Part shown: positions 44,513-52,749 of the stretch, in pieces
How the letters are laid out: the number at the start of each line of letters is the position of its first letter
Numbering within the stretch: position 1 is the stretch's first letter
NCBI GenBank assembly: GCA_017416765.1
Contig: JAFQBE010000012.1
Location: 94,006-158,005, forward strand
Reading direction: 5' to 3'
DNA: 64,000 nucleotides
Source: Clostridia bacterium
GTDB lineage: Bacteria; Bacillota; Clostridia; Oscillospirales; Acutalibacteraceae
Notes under the pieces: generated by a model
Seen by the model: the letters and a program-made list of their open reading frames with translations, nothing else
Database searches by the model: none
What the model was told of the DNA's origin: nothing
Position numbers and translations under genes: made by a program

Positions 44513-44690
44513 TTAAGTGTGCCTTTCGGCACATGAAGTACGCTTAGCGCGTGAAGTAATGCTTCGCATCATAAAGTGTCTGCGGACGCGAGTGGCACAC
44601 TTAACTTCACTTTGTGCGAATGCAAAACACTTCATTATACCGACAGGTATAACTTCATTTGGGCGCAGCACATACTTCACTAAAATACGC
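44513..44690. repeat. Array of mini-hairpins separated by (R)TGAAGT / ACTTCA(Y)
   Basis: The left half (44513-44604) is closed by perfect 11-bp arms TTAAGTGTGCC/GGCACACTTAA and holds several small stems (for example TGCC-TTTC-GGCA, ACGC-TTA-GCG, ATGC-TTC-GCAT) separated by TGAAGT. The right half (to 44690) holds stems separated by ACTTCAC or ACTTCAT, for example TATACC-GACA-GGTATA. Confidence 0.65.
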
Positions 44691-44762
44691 TCAATTTATA
44701 TCAATAACAGAACCGTTCATTTGATTCTTACTACCTGTTCTTCAGATGATATGTTTTTTACC

Positions 44763-44791
44763 TTGAGTAATACTTTGGTAATGGATATAAT
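44763..44791 (+). promoter_or_regulatory. Promoter of the XRE-sigma4 gene
   Basis: TTGAGT (44763-44768), a 17-bp spacer, and TATAAT (44786-44791), about 27 bp before the ATG. Confidence 0.8.
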
Positions 44792-44817
44792 GGAGATGCA
44801 ACGGAGGTGATGAATCT

Positions 44818-45270
44818 ATGAAGACCGGTCATATAATTACAAAGTTGCGAATACAAGCAGGATTGTCTCAAGCTCAACTTGCAGAAGCTTTGTTTGTTTC
44901 AAGGGAACTTATCTCTAAATGGGAAACGGGATTAAGCCGCCCCAGTATAAAAACGCTTGAATCAATAGCAAAGTTGCTTGATATTGCCCCGGATGAATTG
45001 ATTGATCGAGATTCAATTTTGTCAGAAGAGCTGTCTTCTGCTTTTCCACCCGATTATTCCCCGGGAACCGATGCTTTGAAGCATGATCTGAATGCTTTTA
45101 TGGAAACACTCAACGAACGCGACAGGAGCGTTTTTGTCCGGAGGTATTATCATTTTGAGGATCCGTCAGAAATTGGTGAAAAATACGGAATTAAAGAGAA
45201 TTATGTAAGGACTATTCTTATGCGTGTGCGCAAAAAGATGAAAAAGTTCTTAAAGGAGGAAGGTTCATGA
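44818..45270 (+). CDS. XRE-family HTH fused to a sigma-70 region 4-like domain
   Basis: 150 residues. Residues 6-62 are a Cro/CI-type helix-turn-helix (IITKLRIQAGLSQAQLAEAL; VSRELISKWETG). Residues 88-146 resemble sigma-70 region 4, with a recognition helix EIGEKYGIKENYVRTILMRV. No sigma region 2 is present, so it is not a complete sigma factor. It probably binds two DNA elements or couples an operator to RNA polymerase. A GGAGGTGAT site precedes the ATG. The stop overlaps the next gene (ATGA). Confidence 0.78.
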   Translation: MKTGHIITKLRIQAGLSQAQLAEALFVSRELISKWETGLSRPSIKTLESIAKLLDIAPDELIDRDSILSEELSSAFPPDYSPGTDALKHDLNAFMETLNERDRSVFVRRYYHFEDPSEIGEKYGIKENYVRTILMRVRKKMKKFLKEEGS

Positions 45271-46244
45271 ATACTAATACCATATATGATGCTGTTTCCG
45301 GTTTTGATGAAAAGTACATTTTGGCAGCAGACAATACTGATGCCATTAGCCTTAGTTTTCGGAAGCATAAAAACCATAAATTAAAGGTGGTTGAAACTCT
45401 TTGCGCTTGTGCTGCATTGGTGATTGCAACCGGATGGATCAGTTCACAAAGCTGGTTCGGTAAAAATCCTGTTATCGCGCAAAGCACCACTGCTGTTTCG
45501 AATAACACTACACAAACAGATCCGCAGAGAATGGAACAGACACTGTATCAAGCAATAACTTCAAAAACAGAGAAGTATACGCAAATATGCACAACCGATA
45601 ACCCGAATTGGCAGGAACATAGCGAACAGGCACCGTATCAAACAACTTCAAGAACAGAGAAATATACACAAACATATACAACCGGTAACCCGAACCAGCA
45701 GGAACATAACGAACAGACATCACAAGTCGATGTTCCTTCCACAACAAAAATTTCAGAAAAACCAATCGCACCTTATGTTGAACCTTCTTCAGCAGTGGCA
45801 ACGACCATTGTAAATAATGAAGAACAGCAGAGCGTATATAATGATGTCATTGTTAAATATGATACGGCAAAAAAATATTTTAATCACCCAATTATACCCT
45901 GCGATAGAAGCGATTTTACCGGTTACAATGTTCTTCTTGTCAGTCCCAAAGAAAACAACAACGAAAGTGAAACGGAATGTCTGTCGATAACATATCTGTT
46001 TAAAAATGGGTCAGTAGACTTGCGCGACCAAAACAAAACAGGTAAAGTAACACCCACAGGAAAAGAACATGAATACCGCGGTAAAACCTTTTATGTTCAC
46101 ACACCGGAGTTTAATGGAGATAATATCCGAATCGGCTATTACCCAACAGGAGAAAACGGAATTGCGTATCAAGCTCATTTTAACAGCAGATCCGATATAA
46201 ATGAAATCATGGATTTGATACTAACTCTTGAAATAAAAGAATGA
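45267..46244 (+). CDS. Single-pass membrane protein, anti-sigma-like partner of the XRE-sigma4 protein
   Basis: 325 residues. A short cytosolic N-terminus has IYDAVSGFDEKYILAAD, similar to the I-x-x-I/V-D-E-x-Y/L-L pattern in membrane proteins encoded next to sigma-type regulators. One membrane segment (about 41-58) follows, then an extracellular linker with two tandem ~30-residue repeats (92-121, 122-150; shared EKYTQ and QEH), and a C-terminal folded domain (from about 185). Coupling by ATGA overlap strongly suggests joint function, perhaps signal relay. No zinc anti-sigma motif is present. Confidence 0.7.
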   Translation: MNTNTIYDAVSGFDEKYILAADNTDAISLSFRKHKNHKLKVVETLCACAALVIATGWISSQSWFGKNPVIAQSTTAVSNNTTQTDPQRMEQTLYQAITSKTEKYTQICTTDNPNWQEHSEQAPYQTTSRTEKYTQTYTTGNPNQQEHNEQTSQVDVPSTTKISEKPIAPYVEPSSAVATTIVNNEEQQSVYNDVIVKYDTAKKYFNHPIIPCDRSDFTGYNVLLVSPKENNNESETECLSITYLFKNGSVDLRDQNKTGKVTPTGKEHEYRGKTFYVHTPEFNGDNIRIGYYPTGENGIAYQAHFNSRSDINEIMDLILTLEIKE

Positions 46245-46389
46245 TTTGACAATAAACTCTTGTTTGCTCAAAAACAGTTGATTGATTTATTTATAATTCA
46301 TTAATTTTATCTCCCCAACGGCAGATTTATCCCCTTTTGTAAAAAGCGTTTTTAAAAACATTTTTGTTATAAAATCGGCAATTAATCTT

Positions 46390-46424
46390 AAAAATCCTGT
46401 TTGCTAAATGCAAACAGGATTTTT
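46390..46424. terminator. Bidirectional terminator, near-copy of the tRNA-Gln terminator
   Basis: Perfect 15-bp stem AAAAATCCTGTTTGC / GCAAACAGGATTTTT (46390-46404, 46410-46424). The left arm is identical to that at 43983-43997, and the flank ACTTTT is shared. Confidence 0.88.
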
Positions 46425-46436
46425 ACTTTTGGCTCT

Positions 46437-48767
46437 TTACTTCTGGTTGATAATCTCAACACCACCGGTTTTATCGGCGTTTACATACTTACCATTCCGG
46501 TAACAGAGCTCTGAATTTATACTTACAACAGCATCGTCAGGCACATATAAAACAGCAGTTATATCTTGCGGAACAGTAAGGTCAATAACATAATTCTCGG
46601 AAACCTTTTTATAATCCAGAGTGATTAAACCTTTTACGCTCGGAACGGTACAGTTCAGATTATCGGACAAAGCGTACTGAGGCTCGATTTTAACCTTTTC
46701 ATAGCCTGCTTCAAGTGGAGCAATACCTGCAAAATACTTACTCATTATAACAAGAGGTCCGCCGCTCCATGCGTGATTCTTGGTACCTCGCCATGAATCC
46801 CAGAACTCCCAGAGCGTAGAGTAATCCTCACTCATCATATCCTGATATCTGTCCTTGATTCTGTCTTTTGCAATTTCATATTTACCCATTTTGCAAAGAG
46901 CTTCAAGAACATAGTATTCCATATACGGGCTTGAATTTCGGGTGGTTGCAAGTACATTTGCAATAGTGTCATACTGCTCTTTTTCTGCAAGACCGGACAA
47001 AACCGCAAGAGCATTGGCTCTGTCATCGGGCTTTCTTACATCTTTACTTTTGAAGCCGTCTTCTGTCCAAAGCTTTTTATAGCCGTTTGCGATAGTATTT
47101 TTTCTTTTGGTAATAAATGAGATATCCTCGTCTTTTCCTATAAGTTCCGCCATTTTCTCCGTAGCGGAAAGTGCATGGTAAACCCAAGCGTTTTCAATGG
47201 CAGTCATATCTGCCTTTTTACCCCAATCAGCCCAATCCCACGAGCCTTCACGATGGACAACAAGATTGTTTTCACCTATTTCCCAAAGCTTCAGATAATC
47301 AAGGCATGCTCCATAAACTTTTTCGATAAAAGCCTTATCGCCGGTATATTCATAGTAAGTGAGGAAGCCTGCAATTCCTGCAAGCTGCTGAACGGGAAGC
47401 TCAAAATAGTCACCGCTTATTGGCACAACAGTTTGAAGCACCTTTGTATCGTCAATGTGAGAAAGCATAGCTTCTACACCCTTTTGATACAGCAGGTAGG
47501 AATTGCTGTCCATAGCGTACATTGTCATAATCATTTCACTTGTAACATCGCCCCACCATTGGGCTCTTTCCCTGTCGGGACAGTCCATAAAATTGTCTCG
47601 CATGGTGACATAGAGAGTACGCAGGGATTTTTGCCACAGAGAATTCAGGAATTCATCATCGCACTTGAAATCGCCGCAGAATGAGCTGTCATATCCCGTT
47701 TCACGGTACATTAAAGAAACAATTTTCACACCTTTCGGTATTTTATAAGTAATATGTTCACCGTTAAACCAACCTAAAGCCTCAAACTCCTGTTCTCCCT
47801 CTTTAGTTACATATGTTGTTGAAACTGCACCGATTAAAGTGTTTTCCGTTGTAATTCGAATCTTTTTGCCTTCAGGTGCTATGATTTTAAGATAGGGAGT
47901 AAGCTGTGCGTTATAGGGAATATCTACGGTGATTTTTTCACCGAAAAGCTTTTTTACGGTATAGTTTTCATATTTTTTTGATTTTTCATAATCTTTAAGA
48001 CCGTAATCCTTCAGAAAAGGTATCCCTCTCGGATAAAGCCTGCCGTAAACGCCATCACCGCCGACGGCATATTCGGTTGCACTTTCCCAAGAAGATGTAT
48101 CATAACATGAATTCGTCCAATCGTCCATATCTTTTCTTGCATCGAAATAAATACTGTATTCGGGAAGTCTGTAATTAGGCGGATAAAAAGGGCTGTCAAC
48201 ATAGGCACTGTTTCTTTTTACCTTCCAGCTTTTGTCGGAAATTATGCTGATGTTCTCACTTATGGCTTCAAAAATAAAACCACCCTGGCCGCTGCCGCTA
48301 TAGGAATAGCTTGTTTCATTATCCCAGTACCACACCAAAGCACAAATTGAATTTTCGCCCACCTTGAGGTAAGGAGCGATATCTATACTGTCGTAATAGC
48401 CGCTGTTTTTATCGGGGCCTCGTTTCACGCTCCCTTCAAAAACAACGGTTTCTCCGTTTATATAAAGCCAATATTTCGAATCGGCTGAGATATTGGCAAT
48501 TAGCTTTTCGGGCTTTACATCAAGGCTGACTTTTTTATTAAAGCACATCCAGACATTTTTCTCGGTCAGATTTTCTTTATCCCAAATCCATTTAGCCTTC
48601 CATTCGCTTTTCTCTTCAGTAGAAATCACGCTGTATTCGGGAATACTGTCGGGAATCTTGTAATCGTTTTTATACGGTATCATTGCCGAATCTCCCGTTG
48701 GAAAAAGTGAAGTAATAAAAGCTGCTGCTATTGCAAGATAAGAAATAATTGTCTGTAAAACGTTCAT
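46437..48767 (-). CDS. Extracytoplasmic GH78 alpha-L-rhamnosidase
   Basis: About 776 residues. The start at 48767 is supported by GGAGG; the upstream in-frame extension is not needed. Residues 1-25 form a hydrophobic signal or anchor (NVLQTIISYLAIAAAFITSL). Beta domains (WKAKWIWDKENL, YWLYINGETVVFEGSVKRGP) precede the alpha/alpha barrel, with the catalytic motif MDCPDRERAQWWGD and the distal Glu in TLWEFWDSW. It releases terminal alpha-L-rhamnose from glycans or glycosides outside the membrane. It differs from the cytosolic fusion protein at 22671-25016. The promoter is not obvious. Confidence 0.9.
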   Translation of the reverse strand: MNVLQTIISYLAIAAAFITSLFPTGDSAMIPYKNDYKIPDSIPEYSVISTEEKSEWKAKWIWDKENLTEKNVWMCFNKKVSLDVKPEKLIANISADSKYWLYINGETVVFEGSVKRGPDKNSGYYDSIDIAPYLKVGENSICALVWYWDNETSYSYSGSGQGGFIFEAISENISIISDKSWKVKRNSAYVDSPFYPPNYRLPEYSIYFDARKDMDDWTNSCYDTSSWESATEYAVGGDGVYGRLYPRGIPFLKDYGLKDYEKSKKYENYTVKKLFGEKITVDIPYNAQLTPYLKIIAPEGKKIRITTENTLIGAVSTTYVTKEGEQEFEALGWFNGEHITYKIPKGVKIVSLMYRETGYDSSFCGDFKCDDEFLNSLWQKSLRTLYVTMRDNFMDCPDRERAQWWGDVTSEMIMTMYAMDSNSYLLYQKGVEAMLSHIDDTKVLQTVVPISGDYFELPVQQLAGIAGFLTYYEYTGDKAFIEKVYGACLDYLKLWEIGENNLVVHREGSWDWADWGKKADMTAIENAWVYHALSATEKMAELIGKDEDISFITKRKNTIANGYKKLWTEDGFKSKDVRKPDDRANALAVLSGLAEKEQYDTIANVLATTRNSSPYMEYYVLEALCKMGKYEIAKDRIKDRYQDMMSEDYSTLWEFWDSWRGTKNHAWSGGPLVIMSKYFAGIAPLEAGYEKVKIEPQYALSDNLNCTVPSVKGLITLDYKKVSENYVIDLTVPQDITAVLYVPDDAVVSINSELCYRNGKYVNADKTGGVEIINQK

Positions 48768-48923
48768 GGAAACCTCCCCGGTATTTATTGCGTAATAAAA
48801 ATGCTGTAAGCTGAATAAAAGCTTGAACACAATTATTACTTTTACTTTATCATAATCAGTTCAGGAATTCAACATATCTGTAAACAAGCAAAAAGATTAT
48901 ATAACAATTATTGCGGTTTACAT

Positions 48924-48951
48924 TTGATTTAAATAAAATTTATGATATAAT
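48924..48951 (+). promoter_or_regulatory. Promoter of the GH92 gene
   Basis: TTGATT (48924-48929), a 16-bp spacer and TATAAT (48946-48951). Confidence 0.65.
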
Positions 48952-49018
48952 ACAAAACTACAGCGTTCTGATTGCGCTTGTTAATATCTAAACTGCATAA
49001 TACAATTGGAGAAGATTT

Positions 49019-51202
49019 ATGAAAAATGCTTTATATGTTGATACAATGATAGGTACTGTCGGTGACGGTCAGATTGAAAAATCTCACGGCGGCGGAAAAA
49101 CATACCCCGGCGCCTGTGTTCCCGGCGGAATGGTTCAGCTTTCCCCCGATACGGTAAGCGGCGGCGATAACGGCAGCGGTTATAACTACTGCCACAATAC
49201 TATTGAAGGGTTCAGCTTCAATCATATGAGCGGTATTGGCTGGTATGGCGATTTAGGAAATATTCAGATTATGCCTGTTACCGAAGATACTGACCTACGA
49301 AGCGGCAGTAATTCAGAATTACCGTTTACTAAGGGAACGGTCGGTTGGAAATCTGAATTTTCTCACAATAACGAGAAATCCCGTGCCGGATACTATTCTG
49401 TTGTGCTTGACAGATATAGCGTTTTGGCTGAATGTACCGTATCCGAACATACAGGTATTTTAAGATTTACTTATCCGCAAAACGCAGACAAAAAAATCAT
49501 CATCAATTTCAGCAGAAGAATTGGCGGTAAAGCAGATTTTCAGGAAGTTGAATTTATAAGTGACAGAAAAATTGAAGGACATATTAAATGCACTCCCGCC
49601 TGTGGCGGATTCGGTCACGGTCATGGCGGAATTTTCTATGATGTTTATTTTGTTGCAGAGTTTTCATCTCCTTTTATTTGTAAAAGATTTTTTGAAAATG
49701 AAGAATTTACAGATGCCTCCAGCGGTGAGGATTTAGGCCTTTTACTTGATTTTGCAAACGATATAGACGAGCCCATAGCAGTAAAATGTGCCATTTCCTA
49801 TGTTGACATTGAAGGTGCAAGGAAAAATTTCTCTGCAGAGTGTGAGAATATTGATTTTGACACAATGGCGGAAAATGCGCTGGCAAAATGGGAAGAAGCG
49901 TTTTCCTGTATAAAAGTATCGGGAACAGATGAAATTGATTTAAAGCTTTTTTATACTTGTTTATATCATGTACTTTTAGACCCACGCACAATGGCAGATA
50001 CAGATGGCAGATACACCATTAACCGTGAAATATTTAAAAATTCCGATTATAAGCAAAGAACTGTGTTCAGCGGCTGGGATGTTTACAGAAGCGAGTTTCC
50101 TCTCCTGAGTATTATCCGCCCCGATATGGTTCGTGACGAAATCAATTCATTACTTAAAATTGCAGAGCTTAACAATTCCTCTTTCCCGCAATGGGAGCTT
50201 ATGGGCATTAATGCAGGCTGTATGGTTGGCGACCCCGGTCTTATAGTTGTAGCCGACGCTGTTACAAAAGGAATTTATCCTTATGACATTGAAAAGGCAT
50301 ACAATATTGCGAAAGCATCAAGTGTTTGCGCCAAGGAACTTAACGGAAAAGAATTCAAATCCGTAAGACCTGACTGCAAGGAATATATTGAAGACTGCTA
50401 TGTGCCCGAAAAATTGAGCGATACGCTTGAATTTTTATTGGCAGATTTTACTATGGCAAGGTTTGCTGAAAAATTAAGCCAAACACAGGATAAAGAATTT
50501 TTTGCCAACAGAGCAAACCGCTACAGAGAGAATTACAATCAAGCATTACAGTTTATGGCACCGCGCAAAGCAAACGGCGAATTTATTTTCGAGCAGGACA
50601 GATACGATGATGACGGAACTGTAGAAAGCAACATTTTTCAGCAGTCCTGGTTTGTACCTTATGATGTAAAAGGTTTAAGCAGGCTTTTCGGAGAAAAAAG
50701 AACTATAGAGCTTCTCGAAGAATTTTTTGAAAAAGCCGACCTGAAAAGTCTTTGGAATGATGATTATAACCATTCTAATGAGCCATGCCACAATATAACT
50801 CACTATTTCAGTATTCTCGGACTTCATGAAAGAACACAGTATTGGACAAGGCGCGTTCAGAAAGAAGCTTACCGAACAGGTGCATACGGTTTTTGCGGAA
50901 ATGAAGATGTAGGACAGCTTTCAGCATGGTATGTGCTTTCCGCATTAGGTTTTGCGCAGGTTTGTCCCGCTGACCCGAAATACTATATTAACACACCTCT
51001 TTTTAAAGATATTGAAATTAAATTAGACAAGAGTTTTCATTCCTGCAGAATTGCTGATACTTTAAAAATCAAATGCAACAAGAACCCGTTGGATTTCCCT
51101 TATATCAAAGCTGTTAAATTAAACGGAACAGAAATGAAAAACTGCTATTTGACTTATGAGGAAATTACAAACGGCGGAGAAATTATTTTTGAACTTAAAT
51201 AA
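49019..51202 (+). CDS. GH92 alpha-mannosidase
   Basis: 727 residues, full length. GH92 enzymes are calcium-dependent exo-alpha-mannosidases acting on N-glycans and yeast mannan. Features are the start DTMIGTVGDG, the glycine-rich GGGKTYPGACVPGGMVQLSP, FNHMSGIG, the Glu/His region ELMGINAGCMVGDPG, and the C-terminal GNEDVGQLSAWYVLSALGF. No signal peptide is visible, so it probably acts on imported oligosaccharides. GGAGAAG precedes the ATG. Convergent with GH125. Confidence 0.95.
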   Translation: MKNALYVDTMIGTVGDGQIEKSHGGGKTYPGACVPGGMVQLSPDTVSGGDNGSGYNYCHNTIEGFSFNHMSGIGWYGDLGNIQIMPVTEDTDLRSGSNSELPFTKGTVGWKSEFSHNNEKSRAGYYSVVLDRYSVLAECTVSEHTGILRFTYPQNADKKIIINFSRRIGGKADFQEVEFISDRKIEGHIKCTPACGGFGHGHGGIFYDVYFVAEFSSPFICKRFFENEEFTDASSGEDLGLLLDFANDIDEPIAVKCAISYVDIEGARKNFSAECENIDFDTMAENALAKWEEAFSCIKVSGTDEIDLKLFYTCLYHVLLDPRTMADTDGRYTINREIFKNSDYKQRTVFSGWDVYRSEFPLLSIIRPDMVRDEINSLLKIAELNNSSFPQWELMGINAGCMVGDPGLIVVADAVTKGIYPYDIEKAYNIAKASSVCAKELNGKEFKSVRPDCKEYIEDCYVPEKLSDTLEFLLADFTMARFAEKLSQTQDKEFFANRANRYRENYNQALQFMAPRKANGEFIFEQDRYDDDGTVESNIFQQSWFVPYDVKGLSRLFGEKRTIELLEEFFEKADLKSLWNDDYNHSNEPCHNITHYFSILGLHERTQYWTRRVQKEAYRTGAYGFCGNEDVGQLSAWYVLSALGFAQVCPADPKYYINTPLFKDIEIKLDKSFHSCRIADTLKIKCNKNPLDFPYIKAVKLNGTEMKNCYLTYEEITNGGEIIFELK

Positions 51203-51263
51203 TTCTGATACTGATATTACGCTTTCTTTTAAACAGTTTCAAAAAACACTCTCCCCAGAATGC

Positions 51264-51296
51264 AAGCGGCAGCACTCCAAAAAAGTGCTGCCGCTT
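51264..51296. terminator. Strong hairpin between convergent mannosidase genes
   Basis: Perfect 13-bp stem AAGCGGCAGCACT/AGTGCTGCCGCTT with a 7-nt loop. There is no good T run on either strand, so it may be a processing or insulating structure more than a classic terminator. Confidence 0.6.
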
Positions 51297-51322
51297 ATTA
51301 TCATTGGATTCAGTTTGAAGCT

Positions 51323-52594
51323 TTATCGGTTCTCAAGCCCTTCAAGCATTTGTGCAAAAAGTGTGTTTGCCCAAGCAAACCATACTCTTGTGAACTTTTC
51401 CGGGTCATCAACATGGAATGATTCGTGCATAAAGTTCGTACCGGCATGGGTTTTGCTTAGCATTTCAAGGCATTCGTTTATTTCTTCCTGGTCGCTGCTT
51501 GTAATTATCTGCATTGTAAGCGATATATGCCAGATATGGTTCTTTGGTGTGTGAGGACTGCCGATACCTTTTGCTGCCTTACCTTCAAAATAATATGGGT
51601 TATCCTTTGAGAGGATAAAACGCCTTGTATTCTGATAAATTTCATCGTCCTTGTCGCAATATTCAAGATAAGGTGCGGCAAGAAGACTTGGAGAATTTGC
51701 ATCATCCATAAGATTGAAGTTACCGAAGCCGTCGGTTTCATAAGCGTAAATTCTGCCGTATTTCGGGTGGTTTACAATTGCGTAAGTCTTAATGCCGTTA
51801 TCAATCTCCGCTGAAAGTTTTTTACACTTTTGAGCAAGTATTTCATTGTTGAAGCCATCACGAGCAAGCTTTTCGGCATAACGCATTGCGACAACCGCCA
51901 TCATATTTGACGGCACAAGGTAATTAAAAATACAGGCATCATCAGACGGACGGAAGCCGGACCATGTCATACCGGTAAAGTTAACCGGTCTGCCATATCC
52001 GTCAAAAGGCAGAGTATCAGATTCGGGACAATTCTTTCTGTCAAAAAAGTAGGTTGAGTTTTTTGTATGGCGCTGCTCTTTAATAAAATGGTCGGTAATT
52101 GTTTCAAGCATTTTTTCGGTTTCTTCATTCAGCACCTTTCGGTCACCCGTTACCTTGTAATACTCATACAACAGGTATACCGATGCACACAAAGAATCTA
52201 CCTCATATTTTCTTTCCCAGATAAGTTCATGGTCAAAATCCGAAGGGTCTTTCCATTTTCCGGGATTAGGCTCTGCATTGAACGCATTTGAATAGGGGTC
52301 AAGATTTACATACGCTGCATGCCTTGCTATAACACCGCGAAGAATCTCTCTCAAAGCCTCATCCTGAGGTGCATATTTAATATATGGTTTTAGCTGTGCA
52401 GCGCTGTCGCGCAGCCACATGGCGGGAATATCGCCCGTAATTACAAAATAGCTGCCGTCATCAAGCTGCTTAGTGGTTGTTTCTATCGTGTTGAGAAAGC
52501 ACTGCTTTGCAAGCGGTGCAAGTGCAGGAAAAATCCGCTGCGTTTTTTCTTCAAGCTCTTCCGCTTTTTTTATAAGTATATCCGGTGTTTTCAT
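51323..52594 (-). CDS. GH125 exo-alpha-1,6-mannosidase
   Basis: 423 residues, metal-independent family (formerly DUF1237). Features are ITGDIPAMWLRDSAAQLKPY, with the catalytic Asp region, YSNAFNAEPNPGKW, FDHELIWERKYEVDSLC, GMTWSGFRPSDDACIFNY and the C-terminal HESFHVDDPEKFTR. It removes alpha-1,6-mannose from N-glycan cores, and so complements the GH92 enzyme (alpha-1,2 or 1,3 linkages). It is cytosolic. AAAGGAG precedes the ATG. Confidence 0.95.
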   Translation of the reverse strand: MKTPDILIKKAEELEEKTQRIFPALAPLAKQCFLNTIETTTKQLDDGSYFVITGDIPAMWLRDSAAQLKPYIKYAPQDEALREILRGVIARHAAYVNLDPYSNAFNAEPNPGKWKDPSDFDHELIWERKYEVDSLCASVYLLYEYYKVTGDRKVLNEETEKMLETITDHFIKEQRHTKNSTYFFDRKNCPESDTLPFDGYGRPVNFTGMTWSGFRPSDDACIFNYLVPSNMMAVVAMRYAEKLARDGFNNEILAQKCKKLSAEIDNGIKTYAIVNHPKYGRIYAYETDGFGNFNLMDDANSPSLLAAPYLEYCDKDDEIYQNTRRFILSKDNPYYFEGKAAKGIGSPHTPKNHIWHISLTMQIITSSDQEEINECLEMLSKTHAGTNFMHESFHVDDPEKFTRVWFAWANTLFAQMLEGLENR

Positions 52595-52626
52595 ATTGGA
52601 AGCTCCTTTAACATATGTTCACAGAT

Positions 52627-52655
52627 AATATACAACATCAGCGAATATTTTGCAA
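52627..52655 (-). promoter_or_regulatory. Promoter of the GH125 gene
   Basis: On the minus strand TTGCAA (52650-52655), a 17-bp spacer and TATATT (52627-52632). Confidence 0.7.
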
Positions 52656-52749
52656 TTACACTTTTAAGTACAATACTGTATATTAAAATTCTCTATAGCC
52701 GGGGCATTATTTTCATTAGCAATAGTTTTATCCCTGTTATCTTTTATTA

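Noticed and set aside
44513-44690. CRISPR array reading of the mini-hairpin region
   Set aside because: Repeats are only 6-7 nt and the intervening parts are self-complementary, 10-18 nt long, with spacer orientation reversing; no cas gene is present.
44365-44810. Two frames of 60 and 97 codons in the tRNA-linked intergenic region
   Set aside because: They cross the tRNA fragment, a terminator and the hairpin array, and lack ribosome sites.
51156-51554. 132-codon frame over the end of GH92 and the GH125 gene
   Set aside because: It overlaps two recognised enzymes and passes through a strong hairpin.
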